Notes under the pieces: generated by a model
Told to the model about the DNA's origin: nothing
The model's database searches: none
Seen by the model: only the letters and a program-made list of their open reading frames with translations
Part shown: piece by piece, positions 35,590 through 46,979 of the stretch
Layout of the letters: every line of letters begins with the position of its first letter
Position numbering within the stretch: position 1 is the stretch's first letter
Program-made: the position numbers and the translations under genes
NCBI GenBank assembly: GCA_029891385.1
Contig: CM057228.1
Span: 57,667,783-57,731,782, forward strand
DNA length: 64,000 nucleotides
DNA from: Erythroxylum novogranatense
Taxonomy: Eukaryota; Streptophyta; Magnoliopsida; Malpighiales; Erythroxylaceae
Direction: 5' to 3'

Positions 35590-36360
35590 CTTCATGAAAT
35601 TGTAGCTTATGTTGAGAGCTTTTCGTAGCCATAAAGTACGCTATTTTTCGATATCAGGATTGAAAGTTATGATCTTTGAAAGTTAAGTGTATTTTGCTTT
35701 GGTTTTGGAAAATACTCTTAGTGTAGGATTGTACATGTTGTGTTTTGAGGCGATTTCTGTATTGATGTGGTTTGAATTGGAGTAAATGGTCTACATGAAA
35801 GTTATAGAGAATTTGAATAGCTTTAAAATGATGTATAATATGCGATTCTTAGTTGTGGAGGTTGAAAGATATGATAATGTGAAATTTGGATATTGCTTAG
35901 GTGATTGCTATCAAGGCAGAAACTTTGATTGAAACATTGACTTATATAGAGGTTGAAGTTGTTTTGGAGTTCTTCATGAAAATTGTAGAGCTTGTTTTTA
36001 TATTTCCATTGATATAAAGCACGAAAATATTGGACAAGGGAGTAGAAAGTTATGATTGTTAGAAGTGTTGATGCTGTTTAGTGTGAAGCTGATCGACCAA
36101 TCACTTTATGTGGAGTTTTTGACCCATTTATAGGTCAATATGATGTTTAAGGCCTTAATGAAAGTTGTATAGGGTTCTTTTACGTTTCTATAGACACTAA
36201 GTTTGTCAAATTTGGAGTTCTGGTTCAAAAGTTATGATGTTTTCAAGTTGAGGTGCTGTGTAAAATTTTGAGGAGATTATCGATCGATTATCTTCGAGCT
36301 CATTTTTGACCCCTTTAAAGACCGAGCTTGTTTATGAGTCCTTCTTGAAAATTGTAGATC
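35590..36360 (+). repeat. Diverged ~181-bp units in LTR6
   Basis: Cores like CTTCATGAAAATTGTAGAG start near 35590, 35791, 35972, 36154 and 36341 (spacings 201, 181, 182, 187). Each is followed 60-80 bp later by AAAGTTATGA-type text. They are the same unit, in the corresponding orientation, as in LTR1 and LTR2. Confidence 0.8.
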
Positions 36361-36444
36361 TCTCTTTTATCTTTCCAACGGTACCAAGTTTGTCCAATTT
36401 AGAGCTCGGAGTTAAAAGTTATGAGAGTTGGAAGTTAGAAGGTC

Positions 36445-36640
36445 GGATTGGGTATCGGCCGACCTTTGTTGGCCGACCTCTGTTGATCGACCTCTGTGGG
36501 CCGACCTCTGCTGGCCGACCTCTGCTGGCCGACCTCTGTTGGCAGACCGACCTCTGTTGGCCGACCTCTTTTAGCCGACCGACCTCTGATGGCCGACCGA
36601 CCTCTGTTGGCCGACCGACCTCTGTTGGCTGACAGATCTT
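36445..36640 (+). repeat. GC-rich GGCCGACC array in LTR6
   Basis: About 11 copies of (T)GGCCGACCTCTGTT occur with 16-20-bp spacing, some with a doubled GACC. The apparent proteins on both strands (VGRPTSVGRP, EVGRPTEVG) are products of the repeat. Confidence 0.9.
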
Positions 36641-36699
36641 CATTCTGGCCGAGTTTTGACCTCCCTTCACTCTTTTGGTCATAAATTCTTCGTCCAACA

Positions 36700-37850
36700 T
36701 CCGATCAATCTGATTCCTTTTGAAAATTAAACTAGAGAGATGGGGCTACAAATGTTATGAAGGAGCCGAGCTATAATGTAGCCTCTAAGACTTCCAGATA
36801 CAGGTCGGAATTTCAGTGTAGTGTTCAGTCTCAGTATTGTAATGACTGAATAGTGTTTAGTATTTTGGAGATATCTCGATCGGTAGAGCTCTGATAGATC
36901 TGATTCTTTTTGGAAGTTAAAATAGAGACATGGGGCTACAAATTTTATGAAGGAGCCGAGCTATAATTTAGCCTCTAAGACTTCCAAATACAGGTCGGAA
37001 TTTCAGTGTAGTGTTCAGTCTTGGTGTTGTAATGGCTGAACAGTATTCAGTATTTTAGAGATATCTCAATCGGTAGAGCTCCGATCGATCTGATTCTTTT
37101 TGAAAGTTAAAATAGATACATGGGGCTACAAATGTTATGAAGGAGCCGAGCTATAATTTAGCCTAAAAACTTCCAAATACAGGTCGGAAGTTCAGTGTAG
37201 TGTTCAGTCTCGATGTTGTAATGGCTGAATAGTGTTCAGTATTTTGGAGATATCTCGATTGATAGAGCTCCGATCAATCTGATTCCTTTCGAAAGTTAAA
37301 ATAGATACATGGGGCTACAAATGTTATGAAGGATCCGAGCTATAATTTAGCCTCTAAGACTTCCAAATACAGGTCGGAATTTCAGTGTAGTGTTCAGTCC
37401 CGGTGTTGTAGTGGCTGAACAGTGTTCAGTATTTTGGAGATATCTCGATCGGTAGAGCTCCGATCAATCTGATTCTTTTTGAAAGTTAAAATAAAGACAT
37501 GGGGCTACAAATTTTATGAAGGAGCCTAGCTATAATTTAGCCTCTAAGACTTCCAAATGTAGGTCGGAAGTTTAGTGTAGTGTTCAGTCCCGGTGTTGTA
37601 GTGGCTGAACAGTGTTCAGTATTTTGGATATATCTCGATCACTAGAGCTCGGATTGAGTTGATTCTTGTTTCTAATTAAAATAGAGACATGGGGCGTCAA
37701 ATGTTATGAAGGAGCCGATCTATAATTTAGCCTCTAAGACTTCCAAATTCAGGTCGGAATTCAGGTGTAGTATTCAGCTTCGGGTCTGAAGAACAGACTT
37801 CAGTATTTTTGAGATATTTTGAGATATAGAGCTCCGATCGACCTGATTCT
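36700..37850 (+). repeat. Six 190-bp tandem units in LTR6
   Basis: The phrase CATGGGGCTACAAATGTTAT occurs near 36739, 36929, 37119, 37308, 37498 and 37688, a period of 190 bp. The shared text includes AGGTCGGAATTTCAGTGTAG and GAGATATCTCGATCGGTAGAG. The units are much more alike than the diverged ~181-bp units upstream, implying recent local amplification. Confidence 0.93.
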
Positions 37851-38062
37851 TGAATCGATGGATTTGTAAGATATAGGGGAGCATATCTATAGAATAAAGT
37901 TTTGTCAAATGGCTTCATTTACCTGATCGAAATAATCAGACCAGATGTCAGTTTTAAAGACTAATGAAGGGGCAATTTTGGAAGTTTACTTAAAGGGTTA
38001 AGTTTATAGGCTTAAATGGAGGGGCATATGGGTCATTCCTCATTCATTAAATGACATGACAA

Positions 38063-38070
38063 TATAAAAG
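38063..38070 (+). promoter_or_regulatory. TATA box of LTR6
   Basis: TATAAAAG is followed by a purine-rich stretch (38105-38200) and a few short frames. It is the best core-promoter candidate in this LTR and supports the plus orientation. Confidence 0.6.
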
Positions 38071-40232
38071 CAAGAGGGCTGTCATTTTCGAAGGAGAATC
38101 CACGACACTTAAGAGACAAAAGAAGAAACAGAACAAGAGAAAGAAGAGAGAAGGGAGAGCACTTTCGGATGAGAGAAAATGAAAGAGAAAGAGAGGGAAA
38201 GCATAGGGTTTTCGATTTTTGGGAGATCTCAAGGGGATTTTGAGTTGTTTCAAGAGAAAAAGGATGGAAGATGATGAAAGCTTCCTTCCAAACTAAGATA
38301 TATCCAAAAATGGTGAAGGATGAGGTAAGACTCGAAATTTTGATTTGTGAATTTTGGAAAATTTTTGGTTTAGAATCATAGAAAATGATATAGGTTTGTG
38401 TATTATGGAGTCAATTTTATGTGATTGCTAAGTATTATGGGTTTAATTTTGGGTAAAAATTAATTAGGGTTTATGCCAAATTTTAGAATTTGGGGATTTT
38501 GGAAATTCTTGCTTTAGATAGCTTGAAAAAGTGATGAATTTGGGTTTTCTATAGTTAATTTTGAGGATTATGATGTTTATGGTTTAGGAAAATTTCAATT
38601 GGAAGAAAGAAAGAAGCAAGGATCAAATTGAAGCTAAGGACAAGCTTCTAGCATCGATTTGAGGTGGGTAATGTGTTTATAATTTGAATTTATAAGCCAC
38701 TACTGCTTTCTTTAAATAAAGAGATTTTTCTTATTTCAATTGCATCATAAATGTTGCATCATTGTATGAATGATTTGAAAAATCATTTTTGATTCAATAC
38801 ATGGACTTTGGATGAATTGCAACATACATTGTGTTATGCCTCGAAAGATTATATGGCATTTCGTATATTCGGAAAAGATCATGCGATAAATGATTTTGAG
38901 CATGATATGTGCTTTTGTATGGGCGAGAGAGGAACGTTGTGTTAGTCACGTGCACGTCGACGTCTAGCCTTATCCCAGCTGCCTGCTTGTGGGCCTACGA
39001 GATCCGAAATCGGACTCGTTGTGTTTATGGTATAAACTTCGGTTTATCCTTCGTGTTTACGGAACTCTCGAGCCATTTGTGTGCATTGCATATGTGATAT
39101 GACATTGCATCTATAAATTGTCAAGTTGATGCATTCATGTTTTGTAATCTATGGATTTATGGCTGAAAGCCTAAGAATCATACGTTTTACAAACTGCGAG
39201 TTTGACTACAGCAAGAAAAGAAATTTTTAAAACGTGCTTTACGGATTTCAAAGAAATGTTTTTCTAAGACCAGAGAAGGAAAAAAAGATTTCAAGGGTTT
39301 TTGCTTATCTATTCGTTTTATAAACGTATTATCCACGAGCTTTGTGCTCACCCCCTTTCATCCCCATCTCCAGGTTTTCGAGCGGGAGATCGGATGAAAG
39401 AATGTCAAGACGTGTTATTCGATTTTGTATCATTTGTATTTTGTGAAAAATGGGATTTTTGTATCGGTTTGTATAAGACTGGTTTTGTCAATTATTGTAT
39501 TACAAGTATTATTACGGGATTGTATTATGAATTCTGGACGTGTGTATTGATTTAAGTTATGAATGGGATCTGGATAGAGAGATGATTGATTATTGGGTTT
39601 GGATTGATTTGATTTATGAAAGGGTGTATAAATTGTAATTGAATTATGAGATTTGGATGAGGCTATTGAGTTATGGTATTGCACATGGATATGTTATATA
39701 ACTTTTGTATGTTCAACTGAGATATAAGCATGATTTGTATATGGAAAAATGTGAATGAATGGGTATTGGACATTGGATAGTGCGATTGTATGTGAATGTT
39801 ATTGGATTGAGGATATTGAAGTCACTTGTAAGAGATGGAATGAAAATGAAAGAAAGGAAGAAAGAAAAAAATGTACACGGATTGGATTAGTTTCGACTGA
39901 TAGTCTTAAGGTTTCCAACGCAAACGCTTTCTTTGATATTTGTTCACGGATGTCGGAAATTGATTTCGATTCGTTTTGATCCGAAGTTTGCTTCTTTTCG
40001 ATTTGCTTCCGCTTTGTGTTATTCGATTCGCCTTCGGATTCGATTTATCCGATTTGACAATTGATTCGTATCTGATTTGATTTCGCCTTATGTTTCGTTT
40101 CCTTTCTTTGATTCGATTCATATTGGTTCGTATTCGTATTCGACTTCGCTTTGCTTCCGCACTTCGTGATTCGTATTCGTTTTCCGTTTCTCCGATTGGG
40201 ATTCGGTTTCTGGATCGGGTCCCAACAAATGT

Positions 40233-41010
40233 GCTGAAGGATGAAGGAACCAGACCATACCCCACACAAATGACAAAACAGAAGTACATTATTTTTTCAA
40301 TCACAAGGAAAACTGTGATCAAGGTTGTGCCTGATATTCAACATCGACCTTTCATTGTTCGCAATGAGGATAAAGGGAAGAAGAAAATGTATCATGAAAG
40401 GATAAATGATCTGACAGATGAACAGATTGAAGCTGAAGTGAGAAACATTGATGAAGCATGTCATGCAGACCAGCAGACTAGAACGTATGTTTCCCATTTC
40501 ATTTCAACAGCGTCAGGAAGCAAGTGTGGTCAGCAAACCACTGAAGAATCTTTTTAAGTAGGTGGAAGACTTTCAGAAGGGCCGTACAGATCCATTAAGG
40601 TTGGAGACCAAAGCTACTCAGTAGAGTTCTTTGTGCATCTCATTATGTACATTAGATCTTTATCAACTGTGTCTTCATTTGGTGATGTTCTACACCTATT
40701 GGGAAGACAAGTTCTACGTCTAATTGGCCCTAATGATCTTGATCTTCCAGAACTTAACCTATCTGTTCAACCTCTTATCATTACAATAATTGAACCAGAT
40801 GTTACATCTACAGATGCGTATACTATGACTGTTGGTGTTGGAGTTGTACAACAGAAGTCAGATGAAGATATTGAAGAGAAAGTTGATTATCTGTGTGCTT
40901 CTATGGGTGACTTGCATAAAGAAGTAGTAGATATTCGTCAAGATATCAAGTCACTTCACATTGAGATGAGAAAAATATTTTCTGAAGTTATGAAGCATCT
41001 GCAATCATGA
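40233..41010 (+). pseudogene. SIRE third ORF, 3' part
   Basis: This is the continuation of the ORF cut by LTR6. The frame reads LKDEGTRPYPTQMTKQKY, a hydrophilic segment (INDLTDEQIEAEVRNIDEAC), a stop at 40555-40557, then GGRLSEGPYRSIKVGDQSYS and a C-terminal heptad-like segment (MGDLHKEVVDIRQDIKSLHI, residues near the end) consistent with a coiled coil. It ends with a stop at 41008-41010, 140 bp before the PPT. The part of the open frame before 40228 belongs to the LTR and should not be counted. Confidence 0.65.
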
Positions 41011-41148
41011 TTCTTTTTTATCAATAACAAATAGGGGAGAAAGAAGATGAAGAAGAAATGACAAAGATAGGGGGAGAAGAAGAAAAGAAAAGGAGAACAT
41101 AATAGAAGATAGGAGATAAAAAAAATTTTGTGATTATTTGTTATCATC

Positions 41149-41162
41149 AAAAAGGAGGAGAT
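41149..41162 (+). promoter_or_regulatory. SIRE polypurine tract
   Basis: AAAAAGGAGGAGAT lies directly before the 3' LTR start TGTTAAGTC. It is the expected plus-strand primer. Confidence 0.88.
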
Positions 41163-42138
41163 TGTTAAGTCAAAATGACTTTACAATTAATTTTGATGAA
41201 AACCAAATAAGGATGAAGCTGAAGAAAAATGAGACGGAGATAAAAGCAAAGTGAGACGGAAACAAAATGAGACAAAAGCCAAAAATAAGACGGAAGCAAA
41301 ATGAGACAAAAGTTAAAGCAATATGAGATGGAAGCAAAAATGAGACGGAAGCAAAATACGACGGAAGCCAAAAATGAAATGGACGCAAAATGAGACAGAA
41401 GCTAAAGAAAATAAGATGGAAGCAAAATGAGACGGAAATTAAAGCAAAATGAGACGAAAGTTAAAGCAAAATGAGAGGGAAGCAAAATGAGACGGAAGCG
41501 AAGCGAAAATGAGACGAAAGAGTCGTAGATGCAGAATCAAATTAGTTTGAGTTAGTTACAGAACTCAACTAATTAACCGTTTCTTTAAAGATCAAGAATC
41601 AAAAAGAAAGAAGCAGTTGAAGACGAAAACTATAAATATGAGTTGAATTTGAAGACTGAAAGAGTTAGTAATTTTTCTTCTTAGTGATATTCAAAAGCTA
41701 AACACTATATTTGTGCGAAAACACAAGAGCTATATTTTTTATAACAAAACTCGCAATATCTTTCTGTAAGAAAGAAGAATAGCTGAGAGCCTGAAGAGGC
41801 TAAGTGAGAAAAAGAATACTTGCTGTACTTGACCTAAAGAGGCTCGGTAAAAATAATACTTGTACTGTTGTGAAGTATAGTGAAATCTCAGAAGGGATTC
41901 TGAGGGTTGGACATAGCCCACGATTTGGGTTGAACCAGTATAAAATTGTTGTATCAATTCTCTCTCAACTCTTAACTCCTGTTTCTATTGTTGACATAAA
42001 TATTTTTTAATATTGTTTGTCAATCGTTTTAAGAAAGCAAATTTTTAAAAGGGGATTGTATTAAAAAATATAAATACAGAATTCAACCACCCTTCTTGTG
42101 CACTTTGTATATCGTATACTGACGTGTGTTTCACTTCA
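41163..42138 (+). repeat. SIRE 3' LTR (976 bp)
   Basis: It is collinear with the 5' LTR, begins TGTTAAGTCAAAATGAC and ends TTCACTTCA. It is followed by ATCAG (42139-42143), the probable target duplication. The GAGACGGAAGC array (41222-41515) and the TATA box (41631) are present. Confidence 0.92.
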
Positions 42139-42143
42139 ATCAG

Positions 42144-42960
42144 ACCTTCTTCGTGCCTTTTTTCAAAGGTCTCCCAAGGTAGGTGACTTTGATTACATAT
42201 TGCGAAAGGCCTTCCTCTTTTGAAAGCCTGAACAACTTAAAGGATTCTAGAAGTTCTCTTTCCATTAAGATCTCTATACAAACTCACAGAAAACTAATCC
42301 TACTAAGGAGAGTTGTGACTTCTTCTAAGCTAATTAGTTTCCCCAGGTAGCTAACAAGTATCTTAGCCCCTTAGCTAGCTAATATTCCAAGGGGACTTTA
42401 TGGAGAACCCAAATAAGGATGGACTTCAGCTTGTCCCTTTACAGTGTAACTCTTGGATACCACTTCTTGATAAATGTTGGTTTACCTTGGATGTTCCAAA
42501 ACCCTAGTTTTATAATTCTTGGCATCGGTTGCTCAAAGGAGAACCTAAAGAAAAAAAAAGCTATCTTCACTTATCAAGATATTCATGTTACTCATATTTT
42601 TCCATACCTTAAAGGCAATTGTTGAACTAAGGGGAGGATAGGCCTTTTGACAAGGAAGTATCCAATGAGGGAGGTCCTCCACTTTATGGCTCCCAGTTGA
42701 AGAATCTCCTCAAGAGGAGACATAGGTTTGCCTTCTTTATTTGGTGAATGTATCACAAATTGTTGACCCTACAAGATCTCCAACAACCTTATTTTAGGCC
42801 AGTTTAGTAGCTTTCTCATATTGAATACTCGTGTTAGGAATCTACATACATTTGGACTTAAGTTATTCTTACTCTTCCCATCTTAATGCTTTAAGGACAA
42901 ACAATTTTATCAAACTTATCAAATTAAGATATAACCACCTTAACTTGAGAAGTAATTTTT
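42144..42960 (-). pseudogene. LINE C ORF1 (DUF4283-type gag-like)
   Basis: The minus strand near 42700-42640 reads AIKWRTSLIGYFLVKRPI. Near 42480 it reads RIIKLGFWNIQGKPTFIKKW, followed by LKSILIWVLHKVPLEY. These match the DUF4283 domain of plant LINE ORF1 proteins, in which 'GPWHVxGKPLxLxxW' and 'IWVRLxxVPLEYW' are typical; the domain precedes a zinc knuckle. Stops and shifts abound. The right edge of the SIRE element truncates it before the knuckle, and LINE C continues at 27771. Confidence 0.75.
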
Positions 42961-45900
42961 AAATTATACATAAGATATTATTTTATCTTTAGTAAATTTC
43001 AAATACTTTCATTAGGTACATTAAAAAAAGAAATTTTGATCTTTTATAATTAGAAGGAAAATATTATTAATATACATTAAATAAAAATCAATGAGAATAT
43101 TTTAATCTCACCATATTGTAATTATGTTAAAGTAAACTTATTGTTGAACTCTACCATTATCTTATCAAATTATAATAAGAGACACTAGTACCTATTAAAA
43201 AGTCTGAAAAACTTTAAGAAATTTTGAATTATTAATTCAATTTGAATCTATTTGAAATGAGCATCAAAGGACGTAAATTTCTTTGATTTTTTTTGGTAAA
43301 TATAATTTTATGTTAGTATGAAAAAATTTGAATTATCAAGTAGGAAATATAAATACTTTTAATTTTCTTATGTTTAACTCCATTAACGATATAGTATGAA
43401 AGAATTAAAAATGGCTAAAGTTGAACCTTGATTGCCACCTAAATAGATTAAATTTTGATTATCAAGTAAATGAGGTATCAATGATAACTCTAATAAATAA
43501 TAGTATATAGTTTGATATGATAGTTTAACGTCTAGTTTTCCCGTATAAAAATAAAAGGAAAGTACTACATATATAATAAAATATTAAATTAAAATTTTAA
43601 TAAAGATAATGTCCTAATAGAAAACTTGACATTGAAAATTATGATGAATTTAACTTTATTAATTGAAAACATTTAGAAATGAAATTAATAATTGAGTAGA
43701 TATTTAATTTAACAGCTGCTGAGTACCATCATACATCATTTTCAACCCCAAAATCTTTTCATATACGTGGGAGGAAAACCATCACCAATTACAAGATTTT
43801 GTTAAATAAAAATAAAGTTAGCTATAAGGAATCTCATGTTCTAATCTTGCACTTTAATTATTCCTCCTGAATGGGAATATTATGGCATATATTATAAGAA
43901 GCACATAAAAAAGTCCTGGAGCCGTTGAATTTATTAAATATTCAACTTTTGTATAATGAGATTGTGGCGGTGCTCTTTGTTACTAATAATAATACCTAAT
44001 CTACTTTACCTCCCTAAATACCTTTTATTCCCTACCATGCTAGATCTGGGTTCCTGTGGGCAGCTACTTTGTTGATAATTGTCCAAAATGTTATTACAGT
44101 ACATATGCTTTCTGCTTTTGACGTAATGTTTCTTATATGGCTCTTTGTTTCATTACATTAGAAAAATTAATTGGGCATAGGGTACCGCTTTGAAAAGATC
44201 ATAATCATTGTTTTCTTGACACTAATTACTTTGCCAAGGTATGACGTCAAACATATACCACGATAACCAATCTTCTTCCATTTGCATTAATTCCTTCTTG
44301 TTAACAATCAATTTACTAATGTTTAATTTTGGCATCTATCCTTCAAAAGAATTAGAATTGAACTACAATTGGAAGTCGGTATTAATTCCTTGTTTTACAT
44401 AAATTTCTATTCTTCATACGGTTTAAGAATGCTACTTGTACTCCACTTTTACTAAAATTGTTTATTAGTAATTGATTGACTGGACAGCATCTGATTATTT
44501 ATCACAATTTCAAACGTGATCTAAGGTAGATAAATCCCATCTTTACATTTTAAAAAAAACAACCGTAAAGGCAAGTGTAATCCTTAATTCATATGAAACT
44601 TGCATTAATAATAATAATAATAATAACACTTCCTTAGCATCACTCCTTGTGTTTTCGAATGTGCAGTGACGTAATGAAGTTAGGCCTTCAGCAGAAGCGG
44701 AAAAAGAGGGGGTTACCTTTGTTGTGATTCTCACAAGGAAATGGAACAGAAAAAATAAGGTTTAGTGTCTATATGAGAGGGAATTAAAGAATTGTCCCCA
44801 CTATATTCCTTTTGTCACACCCAAAAAAAACAAGACTATGGCCGGAAAATCTGCCATTTTGCCCTCCCAAAATTTAAGCAATTATAATACTATAATTCTA
44901 ATTAAAATTAGGATAAAAGATATGAGATTCTCCATTAATTTAGATAACTTTTGAAGAACTATCAAATGCTACTGATGTGATGACTCAATTTTGTTTTTAA
45001 ACTTGACCTAAACTAATTAAACCTAACTAGTTTAAGTACTGAGTTAAGTTTTATGTTAGTAGCATTTGATTGATTGATCTATAGTATTTATGGCACATAA
45101 ATAAGTACTTTAAGGATTATAATCTAGATTAAGAGGGATCAATTTTTTTATACTTTCTCTTGAAGTGAAAAAACGTTCTATCTGTTCCTAAATTTTTTTT
45201 TTTCAAAAAGACTTCCAAACTAGAACTCATAAGGAAGAAAATAGATTTATGGATGGAATCAAATGTGCAGCATTTACTGACAAAAGTATTCAATTATTAG
45301 GGAAAATCAATATACTTTTAAATTTTGTATGTTTTTATACGGTTTTTTGTTTTTATTTTTTTCTATGAAAATCTGAATCAAAGTTTGAAGAAGGGGAAGA
45401 GGAAGAAGTCCTCAACCCATAAGAAGAAAAAAGCCAAAATGGTTCTGGCCCTCCTATAGCTCACCTTAGACCTATCTCCAATCTTGAAAAAGAAGTTTGC
45501 GAGTAACTTAAGATCATCAAACCAAATATTCTGGTATCAATTTTGGTTTATTTTATATTGCTTCTTATTTAAACTTATTAGTTTGTTAATTATTTGTAAC
45601 AGTTCTTTACATGGGTGATCGAAATATCTCTATTCTATACATTTAGCTTTTTAAAATAAATAAATAGAAAATAAATGGTGTTTTTTAAACAATAATTGGT
45701 ATCTTTTATAAATCTTTCCATTTTCTAATTCGATTTTATCCATTCATTCATGGAGTTATTTATTCGATTGCAAACTTTTTTAGAACACCTCGACATCTAG
45801 TGGTAGGGTATCTCCTCTTTCTTCTTCTTCTCTCTGCTTTAATGACATCAACTATTATTTTAACATAATTCTAAGTATTTATCAAGAATAATTAAAAATT

Positions 45901-46850
45901 ATAGAGATCTCTAAAATTTTAAAATTAAAGATTTCTTTTAAATTTCTTAAACTATATAAACGGTATTGTTTACCCTTAAAACTATTGGCATCTCTTTTAT
46001 AGCTTTAAGAAATGAGAACGTTTTAAAATCATGCAATCATCGATACCTTTGTTTAAGAAATTGGAAAAGAAAAGATGATTAAACTAATATCTTTATTTTA
46101 GATCTTAAACTATTGATATAATTCTTATTGTTCAAGGCAATTCATTTTATAGATCGAATAGTCAAAAAGTCTCAAGTTATTATTTATGATAGTGTCATTG
46201 AAATCTTATATCTTATCAAGCACTAGTATAATCTATACGTTTTCTCTTATATTAAATTATAGATTCTAAATTTCCAATAAATATATTATAAAATGATCAA
46301 ATGCATAGCTAGTGTGAGATGGCTAGTGTGAGAGCATCTATCACTACCATGGCTTCCTTCACAATTTACCTCTAGCTGCCTTCCTCATGTTATCTTTATT
46401 GGTCTTATTATTTAGGTCTTCTCTTTCACCTTACCTTGCTACTCTCAGCTACACTCATCTTTCCTTCATCCTCATGTACTTAGCTTTAGTCATCCTATTC
46501 TCTGCTTTTTGCTTATGTTTTAAACTTCCTTGACTCCTTAAACAAGACTCACCTGCTTCAAAAGCTGGTTATGTAATCTCTTTTAAACTAAGTTCTCAAC
46601 TACAACACTCTTTCTCTTCTTCATCCTATTGTTTTGCTACTTATCCTCGTACCCAATCATTATTATCACTCTAAGGGTTAAACTATAATTACCACTTTCC
46701 CACTAAGGCAAGTTATTGTTCTGGTAATTACTTTTGGCAAGCTTTTTCCATAATACTCCATCTTGCACTAGATTGGAAAGGTTGCAGACCTTGAGTAATC
46801 CCCTCTTGAGAATTTTCCTTTACTACCCTCCAAGATGTGGGTACTAAAAT
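42961..46850. other. AT-rich DNA without recognisable gene
   Basis: Nearly 4 kb without a recognisable reading frame, RNA or complete transposon on either strand. It contains an (AAT)n tract at 44604-44627, several poly-T runs and a C/T-rich stretch at 46330-46680. The right end probably grades into the 5' untranslated region of LINE D. This is the only long stretch in the window's centre with no identified transposon, so an old, fully decayed element or true intergenic DNA are both possible. Confidence 0.5.
44604..44627. repeat. (AAT)n microsatellite
   Basis: About seven to eight perfect AAT repeats, in otherwise unassigned DNA. Confidence 0.85.
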
Positions 46851-46979
46851 TAGGGGAAAGCTCCAAGGCTCCAAATTTTAACTTTCACAAATCAACAACC
46901 TCTCCACCTCTATGTACTACATCCCTTAACCTCATTCCTGGTCATGAATCTGCAACCAACATCCCTAAATCTACAGGAA

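Larger units (their letters stand above)
35283..40227 (+). repeat. Solo LTR6 (family Y), TSD AATGT
   Basis: It begins TATTGGACCTCGAAC (expected TGTTGGACC, as in the related LTR at 63311) and ends GGATCGGGTCCCAACA. Perfect 5-bp copies of AATGT lie at 35278-35282 and 40228-40232. There is no internal region, so this is a solo LTR of 4945 bp inserted in the SIRE third ORF. It contains a series of ~181-bp units (35590-36360), a GC-rich array (36445-36640), six near-identical 190-bp units (about 36700-37850), a TATA box at 38063 and purine-rich untranslated-like DNA after it. Confidence 0.9.
27777..42138 (+). mobile_element. SIRE-type Ty1/copia retrotransposon, degenerate
   Basis: The order is 5' LTR, tRNA-iMet PBS, gag with zinc knuckle and coiled coil, protease, integrase, RT, RNase H, a third ORF (split by solo LTR6), PPT and 3' LTR. 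Ty1/copia order (integrase before RT), the large gag and the extra 3' ORF place it in the SIRE/Maximus lineage. The flanks GTCAG (27772-27776) and ATCAG (42139-42143) match at 4 of 5 bases and are read as the target duplication with one mutation. It is inserted in LINE C, in the opposite orientation. Many in-frame stops are TAG where the family has glutamine. Confidence 0.9.

Noticed and set aside
36306..36700. Open frames on both strands with repeated VGRPTSVGRP or EVGRPTEVG
   Set aside because: They are products of the GGCCGACCTCTG tandem repeat in LTR6. Both strands are open at once and there is no homology to a protein family.
36700..37850. Tandem 190-bp units as a centromeric satellite array
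   Set aside because: Only six units are present and they lie wholly within a solo LTR with target duplications. They are part of the LTR; a wider satellite is only a possibility.
39755..40227. Frames at 39755-39979 and the first part of 40090-40557
   Set aside because: They lie within solo LTR6. Only the part after 40232 belongs to the SIRE third ORF.
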